This document shows, piece by piece, positions 22,078-33,985 of a DNA stretch of 64,000 bases (its first letter is position 1; every line of letters starts with the position of its first letter). The DNA is from Apoderus coryli (Eukaryota > Arthropoda > Insecta > Coleoptera > Attelabidae). The stretch lies in contig OU452216.1 of assembly GCA_911728435.2 (NCBI GenBank), forward strand, positions 5,096,342 to 5,160,341, given 5' to 3'. The position numbers and the translations under genes were made by a program. The notes under the pieces were generated by a model. That model had not been told where the DNA came from and did no database searches. It worked only from the letters and a program-made list of their open reading frames with translations.

Positions 22078-22715
22078 ACAAGGTGTCCAGAAAGGGTGGG
22101 GGGTATTTATGAATTCAATAAAAAAAAGAGTAAAAGTTGGAATTTTTTTATTTTTGGGACAATTTGTCGAGAAAGTTTTGGAAAATTAAGTGGCAAAGAT
22201 TATGTTGACCATGTTGTGATGCAATTGCAGTAGAGTTGGTGGTTTGTTTGTATCCACTTTCTGTCAATCAAGGGGTGTAAGACCGGGGCTTCTAGAAGGC
22301 ACTTTTTCTGGGAAAAACTCAAACTCCTGCAGTTGTGGTGGAGCCACAAAGTCCCTTAACATATCGCAATACAGTTCACTGTTTACCGTTAGTGCTCGCC
22401 TTCGCCGGTCTTCAAAAAATAAGGCCCAATGATGCATTTACCAGGCAGCCCACACAATATCTATTTAGTGGCCGCTCATGTTTCTCTCTCAGATTTTCGT
22501 TGGACCTTTTTGTAATGTTAAGTCCTTGACTGCGTTTGTGAACTGAATGAGACGGATTTTGACGCACTTTAGCTCTTACCTCTTCTATCGCAAAAAGCGC
22601 CATGGTACGTTTCTATGGTTACTAAATCTGCAAAGAGCAGCGCAACATACGATTCTTACGCACCCTTCTACATGGACAGCGCAGATACAAATATCCTCCC
22701 CTTTCTGGACAATAT
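22078..22715 (-). mobile_element. Mariner family A, internally deleted copy
   Basis: Terminal repeats aaggtgtccagaaaggg (22080) and its inverse cctttctggac (22700) bound about 640 bp. The interior matches parts of the family A transposase in reverse orientation, with the middle deleted. Confidence 0.75.
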
Positions 22716-22789
22716 ATACAACTATATAATATGCATATGATTAATTAAGACGTTTCGGTATATGGTAATAATACTAAAGTTTCTGTTAC

Positions 22790-23150
22790 AGGTCTCAAAG
22801 TATTTGTTCTTTTATTTTTTTTTCTAGAAATAGAAACCTATAATTCATGGAATTGGTACGTTTTACCTTGTGTGAAAGGGGGTAGTTCTGATTTTTTGAT
22901 ATGTTGTATCCGATGAACTTTTTTCTCAATTTTAACCAGCAAGGACTAATGTTCCGACAAAAGTCGTTATATACAATTTTAAAGCAAACAAAATATACAA
23001 TAAAACAAGATTAATTTAGTCTTTGAACAAGAATTAGTTTTTAAGATACAGCAATTTAAAGTTTTGCAAAATTCCAAAAAAAAAAACAGAAAATGTTACT
23101 TTTTTTTTCAGTCTAAACGCCATCCACCGTGAGACACCCTGTATATTCCG
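22790..23150. repeat. Dispersed repeat, inverted relative to 27660-27975
   Basis: Blocks such as cgacaaaagtcgttat and agatacagcaatttaaag match the reverse complement of the later copy at about 75 percent by eye. The right end reads gtgagacaccctgtatatt, a common transposon terminus. Confidence 0.65.
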
Positions 23151-23339
23151 TACGTTTGTACTTACATATTGTGGTAAATCTTTGATGTACCAGGCTGGTC
23201 CTCTAAATCCACAGCACTTCTTTTTGGGTCAGTTTGCTTCGTTAGCATTTTTTTCATGGTTCTATCTCAGTAACTATTAGGTCTAAATAAACCAAATTAG
23301 TGTCTCTTTGTTGTAAATTTAGTCCTTCTTAATATTATA

Positions 23340-25045
23340 TATTCAGAGCTTTTTGGTAAACATAGGCGTACTAAAAATATTGAATTGGAGAATAACTCTC
23401 GGGTTACAGATCCAGTGACTATAGCTAACCTATTTAATAACTATTTTATAAATACTCCAGCTAGTATAGTGAGTAATATAAAAAATACTGGTAAACTGCC
23501 TAGCTCCATTAAATCAAGTGTTGTAAATAGTTTGTTCTTGCGAGAGGTAGACCCTGATGAGATAATTGCAATTTCCAGAAACAAATTGAAAAGCAAAATG
23601 TCATCGGGGCCTGATGAAGTGCCTTGTAAATTAATAAAGGCTTGTATTGAAGCTCTGGCCATTCCTTTAGTCCATATTATAAATGCTTCCTTCGTCGAAG
23701 GGGTGTTTCCGAGCCAACTGAAGATATCAAAGATAATTCCTGTGCATAAGAAGCACGATCAAACTAAAATAGAGAACTACCGTCCGATAGCACTGGCTAG
23801 TAGCTTTTCAAAAGTATTTGAATACTGTAAGTCGAAAGACTTCAGGATTTCTTAGCCAAGTTTGATGTACTTTGCAGGGAGCAGCACGGTTTTCGACCTG
23901 ATCGGTCTACTATTACGGCTTTACAGTCCTTTTTCTCAGAGCTTTTTGATATCCTCGATGAGGGTGGTAGTCCGGTAGGAATATTCTGCGACCTGTCTCG
24001 TGCTTTGTATTGTATACGAACGATTTGCCGCGAGTCTCATTGTTCGAATATGCCGATGACACTACGGCATTAGTATCTGTGAGGAGTGACTGTCTTGAAC
24101 TTTTGGAAGGCAAGTGTCAGAGTGTGTACAGTTGTTTGACCGATTGGTTTCGGAGGAGTTCTCTGCACTTAAACCGGGACAAAACTTGTTATATGCATTT
24201 TCGCACCCATCGAAGTGGGACTCATGCTGACTTTTCTATTTGCACGGATGGGGTTCTTCTGGAGAGAGTAAAAACAACAACTTTTCTTGGACTCACGGTT
24301 GATGAAACACTTACGTGGCATCAACATTGTGACATTCTTGTGTCAAAGATCAATAAAATCTGTTCTCTTTTGAGGAGTCTCAGGTCGGTGTTGGAGATGG
24401 GCCAGTTGTTGGGCTTGTACTATGCTCTGGTGGAGAGCAGACTGAGATATGGTATTGGCTTTTGAGGTTCTAGCGCAAGAATGAGTGAGATATTCCTTGC
24501 TCAAAAAAGGGTTATTCGATGCATGGTCCGTTTAAATCAGAGGGACAGCTGTAGACCGTTTTTTTTTTAAATATAATATCCTAACTGTATATGGACTCTA
24601 TGTCGTTACTCTTATTAAGTTCGTTCGCGGAAATGAAAGTAAAATAAAAAAAATGGAAATTACCATCAATACAGCACACGGCACGCCAATGACTTTTGTA
24701 TACCTAATCACCGCCTAAATTTAAAACATAATTCAGCTTTGTTGCAAGGAGTTCGACTATACAACAGTCTGCGTATAGAACTGAAAAATACTGAAAATAG
24801 ACTATTTAAAACTAAATTAAAAAATTATGTTGTTGGCAAAGTGTTGTACAATACTAATGATTTTTTCAGTGCTTGATTTGGTATTGTGTATATTGTTACT
24901 TTGATTTGTTGTTTTTGTTAGTTACAATTTCATGTTTGTATTTTGTTATTTATTTATTTATTTTAGTTTAATTTATATTAACGAGGCTACTGTAATTTTG
25001 ATCTGACCTAATGGTACAATAAAGATTTATTATTATTATATATGA
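23340..25045 (+). pseudogene. LINE with internally deleted RT
   Basis: RT fingers are clear (KLKSKMSSGPDEVPCKLIK, NYRPIALASSFSKVFE). After a frameshift near 23850 come REQHGFRPDRST and FCDLSRALY, directly joined to YTNDLPRVSLFEYADDT, so roughly 100 residues of the palm are missing. The C-terminal thumb and a tail ending aataaagatttattattatt follow. Confidence 0.8.
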
Positions 25046-25051
25046 TAACTT

Positions 25052-25200
25052 TTGCCATTAAATAAGTCCTTAGTAGTCAATATTGTTTATAATGGCTACA
25101 ATTCCAAAAAATATAAAGCATCCTCTGGTGTGCCTCAGGGTTCAAACTTGGGTCCCCTGTTTTTCTTGATCTTCATTAAATCTTGTCGCTTTCCTACAAC
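25052..25200 (+). pseudogene. Short LINE RT fragment
   Basis: Encodes KASSGVPQGSNLGPLFF, the QG box of a LINE reverse transcriptase, then stops. It is squeezed between two larger LINE copies. Confidence 0.6.
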
Positions 25201-26575
25201 AAGTGTATCCTATAATGGGCAAGGGTCTTCAGGTCGATACAATCTATACAGACTTCTCTAAAGCATTCGATAAAATAGACCATCATATGCTACTACGAAA
25301 GATGCTTCACTTTGGCTTCCAGGAGTCTTTAATTTCATTTTTTGAATCATATTTGAATCGACGTATGCACTTCGTGCAATACAGTGGTTTTAAGTCTCAT
25401 TCTTACGTGGCCACAAGTGGCGCTCCCCAAGGTAGTAACCTAGCCCCCCTGTTATTTGCAATATTCGTTAATGACATAGGAACGCACCTTTCTAGCAATT
25501 ATTTACTTTTCGCAGATGATCTTAAACTATTCAGAGCTGTTCACTCCGAAGATGACTGTGATGTACTACAGAGAGATCTGAATATGCTTGAGGATTGGTG
25601 TACTGTGAATAAGCTTTATTTAAACGTCGATAAATGCAAATATATAACATACACAAGAAGACGCCGCACTGTTTCTTACAATTACAGACTCTCTGGCGCT
25701 GCACTTGATAAATGCACTGTTATTAAAGATCTTGGTGTGTTGATTGATAGCGAATTAACTTTTAATTATCATGTTTCCGAAACAAAGAAAAGGGCGCTCA
25801 AATGTCTGGGATTCATTTTTAGAACCACGAACTCATTTAACAATACTGATTGTCTTGTAGTGTTGTACAACGCAATGGTAAGATCAAGGCTTGAATATGC
25901 TGCCATTGCTTGGTCTCCAATATATGGAGTTTATGTTAACTCTCTCGAAAATGTTCAACGAAAATTCCTCAAACGACTAGCCTTCAAGATTGATGGTCGG
26001 TTTCCTGCCCGGGGATACGACCATCGTTTGCTATTGGAGAGATTTGATTTTCAATCGCTGGAGATGCGTAGGCATTTTTCCTCTCAGTGTTTTATATTTG
26101 GTCTGATTAATGGTCTTATAGACTGTTCGCAATTGTTGGAGATGTTGCGGTTTAATATTCCGCAGTTCAATTCGAGAAGTGCCTATCTCTTCAGAGTACC
26201 TCCGGTGCACGCAAATTATGAAACACAAGCTCCCATCTTCAAAGCATGTAACTTCTGTAATACTTATTCTATCTATACTAGCATTAATTACTTCAATGAG
26301 AATCCCAACAGATTTAAGCGTGATTTGAGGAATGTTCTGAGGGAAATGATTCAATAGATTCCATGTACTTGCTCAGTGAAATATATCCATACGATCCTAT
26401 ATGTTTGTTTTGTATTTTTGCTACTGTCACCTTCAATTTATTACTTTTGTAAATTTGTTATTATTATTTGTATTTACTATATAATATTATATTCATAGCA
26501 GTTTGTCTTGTAATTGGGTTGTCACCTGTTAGACAATAAAGAGTTATTATTATTATTATTATTATTATTAACGAT
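25190..26575 (+). pseudogene. 5'-truncated LINE with a 384-codon open RT frame
   Basis: The frame from 25203 to 26357 is open and runs through [50 protein letters not shown] and SRLEYAAIAWSP to the end of the protein. It is the best preserved coding piece of the LINE cluster, but it lacks the RT fingers and everything upstream. It ends with a caataaagag and ATT tail. Confidence 0.85.
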
Positions 26576-27655
26576 CTTAACGAGTGTCTGCAAGTCAACA
26601 GGTTGTTTTTCGCTGAGGATGTCAAGCTGTTCGCTACTATCGTGTCGTACGAGGACTGCATAGGTCTTCAGAGTGAGCTTGAGGCGATGGAGAGTTGGTG
26701 TAACAATAACAAGCTATATCTAAATGCTAAGAAGTGTAAATGCATGTCTTATTCGAGAAGGAAAACTGCTTTTAATTTTCAGTATCGACTTGGACAGACT
26801 GTTCTCGCGAGATGTGCAGCAACTTCTACCGATTTGGGTGTTACGTTTGACTCGAGATTGTCTTTCGTTCCTCATATTAACTTAAAGGCGAATGAAGCGA
26901 TTAGGGCTTATGGTTTCATTGTTAGAAATTGCACAGGCTTAAAAAATATTAACCCATTGAAAACATTATATTTCTCTTACGTTCGTTCGAAACTAGAGTA
27001 TTGTACGCCATTGAAAAAATTCAAAGGAAATTCATTAAAGATCTCATATATAAATCTGATGGCGTTTATCCAGAAAGAGGGGTGGATAGTTCGATGCTCT
27101 AGAATAGATTTAACGTCAGTAGCTTGGAGTTCCGTAGAATCCTTGCTTTTTTGAAATTTTTGTACGGTCTTTTAAATGGTAAAATCGATTGCTCTGAGTT
27201 GCTGGCTGAGATTGATATAAATGTTCCACGCCTGGGGAGTCGTAACGGATTAATGTTTTACTGCAAACGTCCTGTTACTAATCTATACACGAAATCGCCA
27301 GTTTTTGTAATGTGCAATAATTTTAATATGATCTCTAACGATTGCGACATATTTGATTGTTCGGTGCACGACTTAATGGAAACTGCTCGTAGTTTTTTTA
27401 GGGTGTGATGTAATGTTAATGTAATAGTAATATAATGTAATGAAAGTAAATGTCTACATCTGAATTTAATTTGTTATTTTGTTCAATATTATTCCGTTTA
27501 GTTTCTTGATTGTGATTGATTTTAGTTTGTTTGTGATTTGGATGTACTTAATTTGCTTTAATTTGATTTATTATCTTTATTATTGTTTATTATTTATAAT
27601 GTTGCTCTGTAAAGGGATTTATTCTGTTGGGCAATAAACGCTTATTTATTTATTA
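26574..27655 (+). pseudogene. 5'-truncated LINE with mutated catalytic box
   Basis: The frame starts with NDLNECLQVNRLFFAEDVKL, in which the first catalytic aspartate of the FADD box has become glutamate. It continues to the C-terminus with one frameshift near 27010. The copy begins immediately after the ATT tail of the preceding LINE and ends in a TTTA/TTA tail. Confidence 0.8.
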
Positions 27656-27659
27656 TTAT

Positions 27660-27975
27660 TTAATATTGACAAACTGAAAACAACTGTAAAATGTTTTTTT
27701 TTTTCGAAATTTTGCAAAACTTTGAGGTGCTGTATCTTAGAGACTATTTCACCTACACAGACCAAGTTGATCTCATTTTTTTTTGTAAATTTTGTTACCT
27801 TCAAAATCATCCATAACGACTTTTGCCGTAATATTGGTCCTTGGTGCTCAAAATTAACAAAATGTGAACAAATTTAACGATGATCCGGAGGGCTTTCGGA
27901 TTTGTTATTACCACACAACACCCCTTTTTAGTACGATATCCATGAACTACTATAAATTTAAGCACTATTGAATGT
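27660..27975. repeat. Reverse-complement partner of 22790-23150
   Basis: Contains ataacgacttttgccgtaat and tttgcaaaactttgagg in inverse order to the earlier copy. Confidence 0.6.
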
Positions 27976-28299
27976 TATAGACTTAAGTTCTGTGTTATTT
28001 TCTAGGTTACGTTTCCTATTTTACAAAACTAACCATAATAGTTGTGGACTCAATCTCTGGGACTTGTCGGATATACTAGCATCTATCCACAGAGATTCTA
28101 ATCGACTTTTTCACGCGGGATATGGGCATTAGATCCTGATTAGCATTTAAAACTATAAATAATTATTGTTATTCCGTAATTAATCACCGATTTTTCAGTT
28201 TGTTTCAACTTCTAGAGATGATTATTCAAACGCCAGTGAACAGTACATAGTCCAATGAAGCAGCTCAGATGAGATCTACTCATCTCCAACAATTCCCTG

Positions 28300-29030
28300 G
28301 CATTTGATTTCGATGGGTCAATGAACTATATTAAGAGGAGTTAAATCCAGGATTACCTCCATAGCTGCTGAGGGTGTGGTGGATAATGCACCAGTCATAA
28401 CCAAACAAGCATGTATCTGCAAAGCAGATAGTTTTGCTTGGGTCGTTCGCTGTAAGACTTTCGTCCACCAAGCAACTGCTCCATACGTTATCATTGCTCT
28501 TATGACCATAACGTATATCCAGTAGATTTGTTTGATTCCCTAGGACTTTCCACAGATCAGTCGACATGCCCATAAGGACAGTCTTACTTTTTGTAGATCC
28601 CTTTCCAGATGAACATTCCAGTTGAACGTTTTGTCTAGTACGAACCCTAGATATTTCACCTCTGTCTCATATGAATTATATTCAGGGTAGCTTGAGTTAT
28701 GGAAGAAGCGATTCTTTCAGAACTATGACCAGATCATCGGCGTATGCTTGAAACTCTATCCCCTCTCGCTGCAGTCCTGCTATCAGCTCCCCAAACAGGA
28801 AAGCAATGGAATTTGTCAGCCCGGCACCCTCAAGCTTATGAACGAGAAGCCCGTGGTTAACGCGATCCAAAGCCTTGGAGAAGTCGGATATACCGATAAT
28901 CGCTCTCCAACGCCCGAGACAAGATGTCCGTGAACTCGAGCAGATTGAGCATCGTTGATTTACCGGATTGCTCAATCTATAATAGCAGGACCTGGTGGGC
29001 ACCCGCAGGTCTGTAATCAGAGACATTGTT
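28300..29030 (-). pseudogene. LINE reverse transcriptase remnant (RNase H LINE group), internally deleted
   Basis: The minus strand shows DFSKALDRVNHGLLVHKLEG joined to EGIEFQAYADDLVIVLKE, so the segment between palm motifs is lost. It then has ITYGAVAWWTKVLQRTTQAK and ALSTTPSAAMEVILDLTPL from the thumb. The YADD box is intact. Confidence 0.75.
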
Positions 29031-29439
29031 TTTGCTGCCGGACTTTAAGATTAGAGTACCTAATGAAACTATACATTTAGTGGAACTTTTTTTATAATGT
29101 TAATAGGTGCTAGTATTAACACTTAAATTGAGGTTAGTTTTAAACTTAAAAGTTTAATGTTGTCACTTATACAGTAAGGACGTCAATTTACATAAAAATA
29201 TCTACACTTTGTATTATTTAACTAACTTAACATAATGTTAAGTTATCTAATTTCAACCAGTTAGTTATAAAATTTAACTTTGAGATTTAAGATACCAACA
29301 TATTTATAGCATCTAAGTATTGTAGATATAGTAGAGCATTTTACATGTTTATATAACCTGTTTGCACTTTATAAGACATAAAAATATACTGTTATAAATT
29401 ATAAAATGTTTTCTATGTTTATATATAAACTTTTTTTCA

Positions 29440-29718
29440 TACTAGGGTTGCTATTTATGTATTGCGAACTGGCAACACTGGTATTGCAAGGTCAAATCTG
29501 TCATCGCCATCTTGGAGTTTGACATTTTTGACAGTATGCGCAGTGAGAACGTTTTTACTCAGCTGTCATTGCACTTAAGGGAGTACATCAAATACACTTG
29601 TGTCAGTAATGCGCAATTGAATTTTGGGAACTTTAATCAATACATACGTAATTTTTAACGTATATTCTGCCTTTAAATTATCTTTACAACATTCTGTAAC
29701 ACCCTGCTGTGTATACGA
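29440..29718 (-). mobile_element. MITE, longer copy of the 16676-16915 family
   Basis: The inverse orientation matches the NO66 intron copy along its length, including gcgaactggcaacactgg and ttctgtaacaccctgctg, with extra internal bases. Confidence 0.75.
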
Positions 29719-29996
29719 GGGTTGTTGTTGGAATGTTTAGAAAAAATAAGAACCATATGTCAACAAATCTATGGGAATATTTCGTGTTATCGTAAATATA
29801 TATATTAGAAAAAAGGACTTGTCAGATATTGGAAATTCTCAGAAAGAAGTGATCTGCCACCCATGTATTCTAGAAATAAGTAATCTGTAAGCTTGCCAGT
29901 GGCTGGTTCTATTTTGTTACATAATACCCTGTACATATACGATGGGAATTATCCCCTTGAAGTTTGCCCACTTTCTTAACTAATACCCTGTACTTA

Positions 29997-30223
29997 TACA
30001 ATGGTTGCCTTTTATATTTCGGGATATGGCAACCCTGGTGTTGCAATCTGGCAACTTACAGCTCTATCGTAAAGTTGGACATTTTTGAGGTTATACGTTT
30101 TGACATATTTGTGTTGTTTACAGTAACTGAAAAGATTCATCTCGGTCCAAAAATGGAATTAAATCGTGAACATTTTCGTGCGATTCGTTCGCTAATCCCG
30201 AAATATAAAAGGCAACCCTCGTA
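29997..30223 (+). mobile_element. Mariner family C internal-deletion derivative
   Basis: Terminal repeats ggttgccttttatatttcgg and its inverse bound 227 bp. The first fifteen or so codons of a mariner transposase (MELNREHFRAIRSL at 30151) run directly into the 3' terminal repeat, so the coding region has been deleted. Confidence 0.8.
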
Positions 30224-30564
30224 CATTGCAGAAACAATTCTATTTGCATGTCCTTTAACAAACCATCATCACCATCAAAATTTCTATTGCACGTCAATGA
30301 GCATTTATTTAAGAAACGCTCACAGATGTTACTTCTAAGTTGCCCTTTTTTGACGTCACAGAAAGTATACAGGGTCGATCTTGTAATAGATAATCGTAAT
30401 TTCATGTTTTTCTTATAGAAGTACCCCCTATACACTATACTATATACATATTATTAATTTTGTTGATTCTCCGTAAGAGCCTAACTAGCAGAAAACACCC
30501 TTAAAGACAGTCTCTTTTACTGTCTTCTCTACTACTAATGGCACAAATCGAAAACTATCCTTAA

Positions 30565-30810
30565 AAAGTACAATAGATTGAAAATGAAATACCTAAATAA
30601 GACTCACTTTTGTTCATTAACCTTTCATCTCCCAATGTCTGTATGCTTGTGGGGAAATTACTTCGCGGCTCGAAGGGCCAATCGTTTGATATTTTGTGCT
30701 GATGTCAACTGTATGTATGTCTTTGTTAACGTTTATTAAATTCTAACACCAGTACTGTAGAAGAGAGATCTTTACTCGAAAAGTATTTCATACAGAGCTA
30801 CCATGGATCT
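30565..30810 (-). repeat. Retroelement LTR/leader-like repeat, copy 1
   Basis: Shares its whole length with 33985-34390. The segment gctcgaagggcca (30668-30680) corresponds to the primer-site region, with one change. Confidence 0.6.
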
Positions 30811-31059
30811 CAATAGGACAGTTCTGTTTATCACCAATAACTTTATCAGCAAATGAGATAAATAATTAAATTATGCAACTTTTTATTCTTTTTAAAAATA
30901 TTTAAATGAAATGAATCAAATAAATTAAAAAAAAAATGAAACAGAATCTGGAAATGGTCTTAGTCGTCTCAATTTTCACACGGTGCCAATAACAATGTTC
31001 CCTCCCACGCTACTGTATTCCAGGCAAAAGTTCTGCCCATTGATCTGTGTGCTCAGGAG
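30811..31059. other. No gene or element recognised
   Basis: AT-rich sequence with a poly-A stretch near 30930. Confidence 0.4.
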
Positions 31060-31345
31060 CACTGTTCGCGATGATCAATAACTTGATAGCCAAGCAGCCA
31101 TAAAGGTCCTAAGCTCAACAAGATCCACCCAAGAACAGTGTGGAATTGACACAAACACACTCTCTAATATCGGGCGAAACAATAATCTGACTCTGATCTG
31201 GATCCCTGGCCAATCTTCTCTAAAGGGGAATGAAATGGCGGAAGCTCTGGCAAGAGAAGGTGCTGCAGGAGAATTTGTCAAACCAGAACCCGCAACTGGC
31301 ATATCGTTTAGTACTGCCAAATACATACTTAATACCCGGATGATG
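31060..31345 (+). pseudogene. LINE RNase H fragment
   Basis: Reads SQAAIKVLSS, then LTLIWIPGQSSLKGNEMAEA and LAREGAAGEF, the DSQAA and WxPGH-x-GNExAD motifs of a LINE RNase H with the histidine replaced. It is only distantly similar to the family B copies. Confidence 0.7.
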
Positions 31346-31604
31346 ATAAAAGTTAATAGCCATCAAAATCAAGAGTTGCCTATAGACAAGTCTTGGTCCA
31401 GACAGCTGCAAACCGCGCATGCGTTATTCTTTGAGGCGTACTCGAGTATGGTAATAACCGACCTTGATCAATGCTTGGGGCTGTCAGTTTTTTTTGCGTG
31501 TTGTCAATATTTACTAATATTTGTTACTTTATCTTAGCACAGTATAATAAATAATACAGTATTCTGACTTTCACGGTTGCAAGCCGTCCTGCGCATATCG
31601 TCGC

Positions 31605-32673
31605 GCATGCCGCCATTATGGGTTACAACGTCAAAATAATCGCATAGACGTAGATAGATACAGTTCACTCCTGTGTTCAATATATAGTTCATTGTCGGCG
31701 TGTACGAGATAAATAAATATTGTGTTTATATCTAAATCTGTGTATTGTGTTTTTGGTATAGTGTTCGTGAGAATTAAAAGGATTTTATTTTTATTAACGT
31801 GTCTTGGGATTCATACAATGAATAATCACGGAGGACATGTGTGTGTTGCAAAATGTTGTCCCAATAAGCGGTACACTTGCTCTAAACATTTTTTTCGCTT
31901 CCCCAAAGATCCTGTTAGGTGAGTAATAAGTAAAAATTAAGATAAATACTAGATAATTTTACGTTTATAACAACTATTTTTTTATAACCGTAAAATTTCT
32001 ATTACGAAATGACAGTATCTAATATGTTTTTAAACTAAATACAAGTGAAACATAAACACAAGTTGTCGCGTGGTTAGTTGTTATTTTATTGACAATATCA
32101 TTATAAAGTTTCAAAAGTCTTTGCCAAAATTTGCCTTTAAAGTTGCTGTTGTTGTAATTTGTGAATTAAACTACCAGTTTAACTCACTACAACGATATTC
32201 ATAATAAACCACGAAAATTGAAATAAACGCGATTTATTAATAAAGAAAAATAACAAACTAAATACAAAACTGAAACGATTTTAACTGACCAATATAATAT
32301 AGAAATTGAAAACTAATCAAAAATCTGACAATCTTAATTCTTTTTTGACAATAACAACTTTTTCCAATAGTTACCATGAGCAACTAATATGCTGATATTT
32401 AAATTAATATATATACATATATTATTGTTGTGTTTATTATTATTGTTATTAAAAATCACCCAATCATGTCAACATTTAACTGATACCACCCCTCAAGGTT
32501 GTTTTCAATCACTATGACACACCACAAATATTTCTGAAATTGACAGCGATATTATTATGTAATTAAATATTTTTACAAAAATAAAAATACAGTACTGTGG
32601 TTAGAAACCAAAAACTATAATTATTCTTAGTCAGGACCTGACTTGTAACCCAAAATGGCGGCATCTTACGTCA
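31605..32673. mobile_element. 1.07-kb unit bounded by a 26-nt inverted repeat around the THAP exon
   Basis: catgccgccattatgggtta (from 31606) is repeated in inverse orientation near 32640-32665 with two mismatches and one indel. The interior holds the THAP exon and otherwise AT-rich sequence with no second exon. Confidence 0.45.
31818..31918 (+). CDS. THAP-domain first coding exon (33 codons), rest not found
   Basis: ATG at 31818 opens MNNHGGHVCVAKCC and continues to KHFFRFPKDPVR, ending at a consensus donor (gttag/gtgagt). C-x(3)-C followed by FxFPKDP is the start of a THAP zinc-finger domain (C2CH), a DNA-binding fold used by P-element transposases and by host factors. No second exon is recognisable in the next kilobases on this strand. 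It could be the first exon of a gene truncated by repeats, or the remnant of a P-like transposon. The inverted repeat around it favours the latter. Confidence 0.6.
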
Positions 32674-32929
32674 CAGTTTTTTTCAAAGTGCGAACGTGGA
32701 GTCGGAATGCTGTACTTATTAATGCTGTGATCTTAGATTGTCAACATTTCATGGCGAAAATAACTAGAATTGTCACTAAAAATCCAAATGTTACTAAAGA
32801 TAATTTGCTTAAGCTTTATTTCGTCTAGAATGCACGAAGATGGCGTTACAGTATAGACGGAATATCAAGTATTGAGTATTGCTTAGCTAAGATCGCCTTA
32901 TATCCGTCTTACGTCACGGGAACAAAATC

Positions 32930-33050
32930 GTCCTCTATACATGGGTTTATAGACCTTGTCAAGGCGTTCGACTCCGTTAACCGTGAGGCTCTGTGGAGGA
33001 TATTGACGCTGAACGGATGTCCCCAGAAATTCATCCAAGAGAGATTGAAA
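32930..33050 (+). pseudogene. RTE-like LINE fragment, RT palm
   Basis: Reads GFIDLVKAFDSVNREALWRI and LNGCPQKF, the first catalytic box of an RTE-type reverse transcriptase. It is interrupted by a mariner at 33052. Confidence 0.75.
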
Positions 33051-33051
33051 A

Positions 33052-33435
33052 GGAAATGCATCCGCTAAAAGTGACTGTTTGGTGTGCCTTTTGGTCTGGA
33101 GGCGTAATTGGTCCATTTTTTTCGAGGATCATGCGTAAAACGCTGTTACCGTTAATGGGGTTCGCTATCGGAACCTGATAACAGAGCTTTTGTGGGAGCA
33201 GTTGGAAGATGTGGACATCGAAAATCCCTTGTTTCAACAGGACGGTGCCACACAGCAAGAGAAACGATGGAACTACTGCGCGGTAAGTTTCAAGGTCGTA
33301 TTATTTCCCGTAACAGTGACATCAATTGGCTATGTGATTGAACTTCCGCATATTTCTTTCTTTGGGGGTATCTGAAGAGCAGAGTCTACAAGAATAAACC
33401 AAGCACTATTGCAGAGCTTAACGATGTCTTGGAAT
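33052..33435 (+). pseudogene. Mariner family B copy 2, inserted in an RTE LINE
   Basis: Reads EMHPLKVTVWCAFWSGGVIG, then ELLWEQLEDVDIENPLFQQD and, after a shift, LKSRVYKNKPSTIAELND. The catalytic QQD box is present. Frames are broken and the N-terminal half is missing. Confidence 0.75.
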
Positions 33436-33439
33436 TAAA

Positions 33440-33870
33440 TGGCAGGACCGACGCGAACAAACGTCAGGGTACTGGATGAAGCTGAAACAACTAGCATTGA
33501 TGCGATCATTGTCAGGCATCAGCTGCGATGGGCTGGCTACGTAATGCACCTGCCAACGGAACGCCTTCCAAAGAGAATCTTTTATTCACAGCTTAAGGTC
33601 GGCCACGAAAGGAGAGCAGCAAAATATGGTCTTAAGATCAACATGAAGAAGTGTGGCTAAGATGTGAAGAGCAACTGGGAGCAGATCGCGAACGACTGAC
33701 CGAGATGGAGGCGTACCATTTACGACATGAGGATTCGAAAAGACAGCATCGACAGAAGAGAGAACGCATCGATTGGGTGTGTCAATTTTGTGACAATATT
33801 TGCGGCTCGAGGATCGGTCTGTTTAGCCATCTTAGGGTTCACAACAGAAATCCCTGACAATTTTTGAAAG
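33440..33870 (+). pseudogene. RTE-like LINE C-terminus with zinc finger
   Basis: Reads VRVLDEAETTSIDAIIVRHQ, LRWAGYVMHLP and, after frameshifts, CQFCDNICGSRIGLFSHLRV followed by H. The C2H2 finger at the very end is typical of this RTE-type LINE group. Confidence 0.8.
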
Positions 33871-33879
33871 ATCCTTCTC

Positions 33880-33985
33880 GTATAATGTAGCTTGTACTGG
33901 TTGGTTACTAGATCTCCAAAGAGGAGCGCAACAGATGATCCTTATGCGTTCCCGCCCATCCGCGCCCTTTCTAGTCACCTTGTAC
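33880..33985 (-). mobile_element. Mariner family A terminal fragment
   Basis: The inverse orientation begins caaggtgactagaaagg and continues through the same 5' untranslated sequence as 37362-37430. It abuts the retroelement leader repeat at a TA. Confidence 0.65.
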
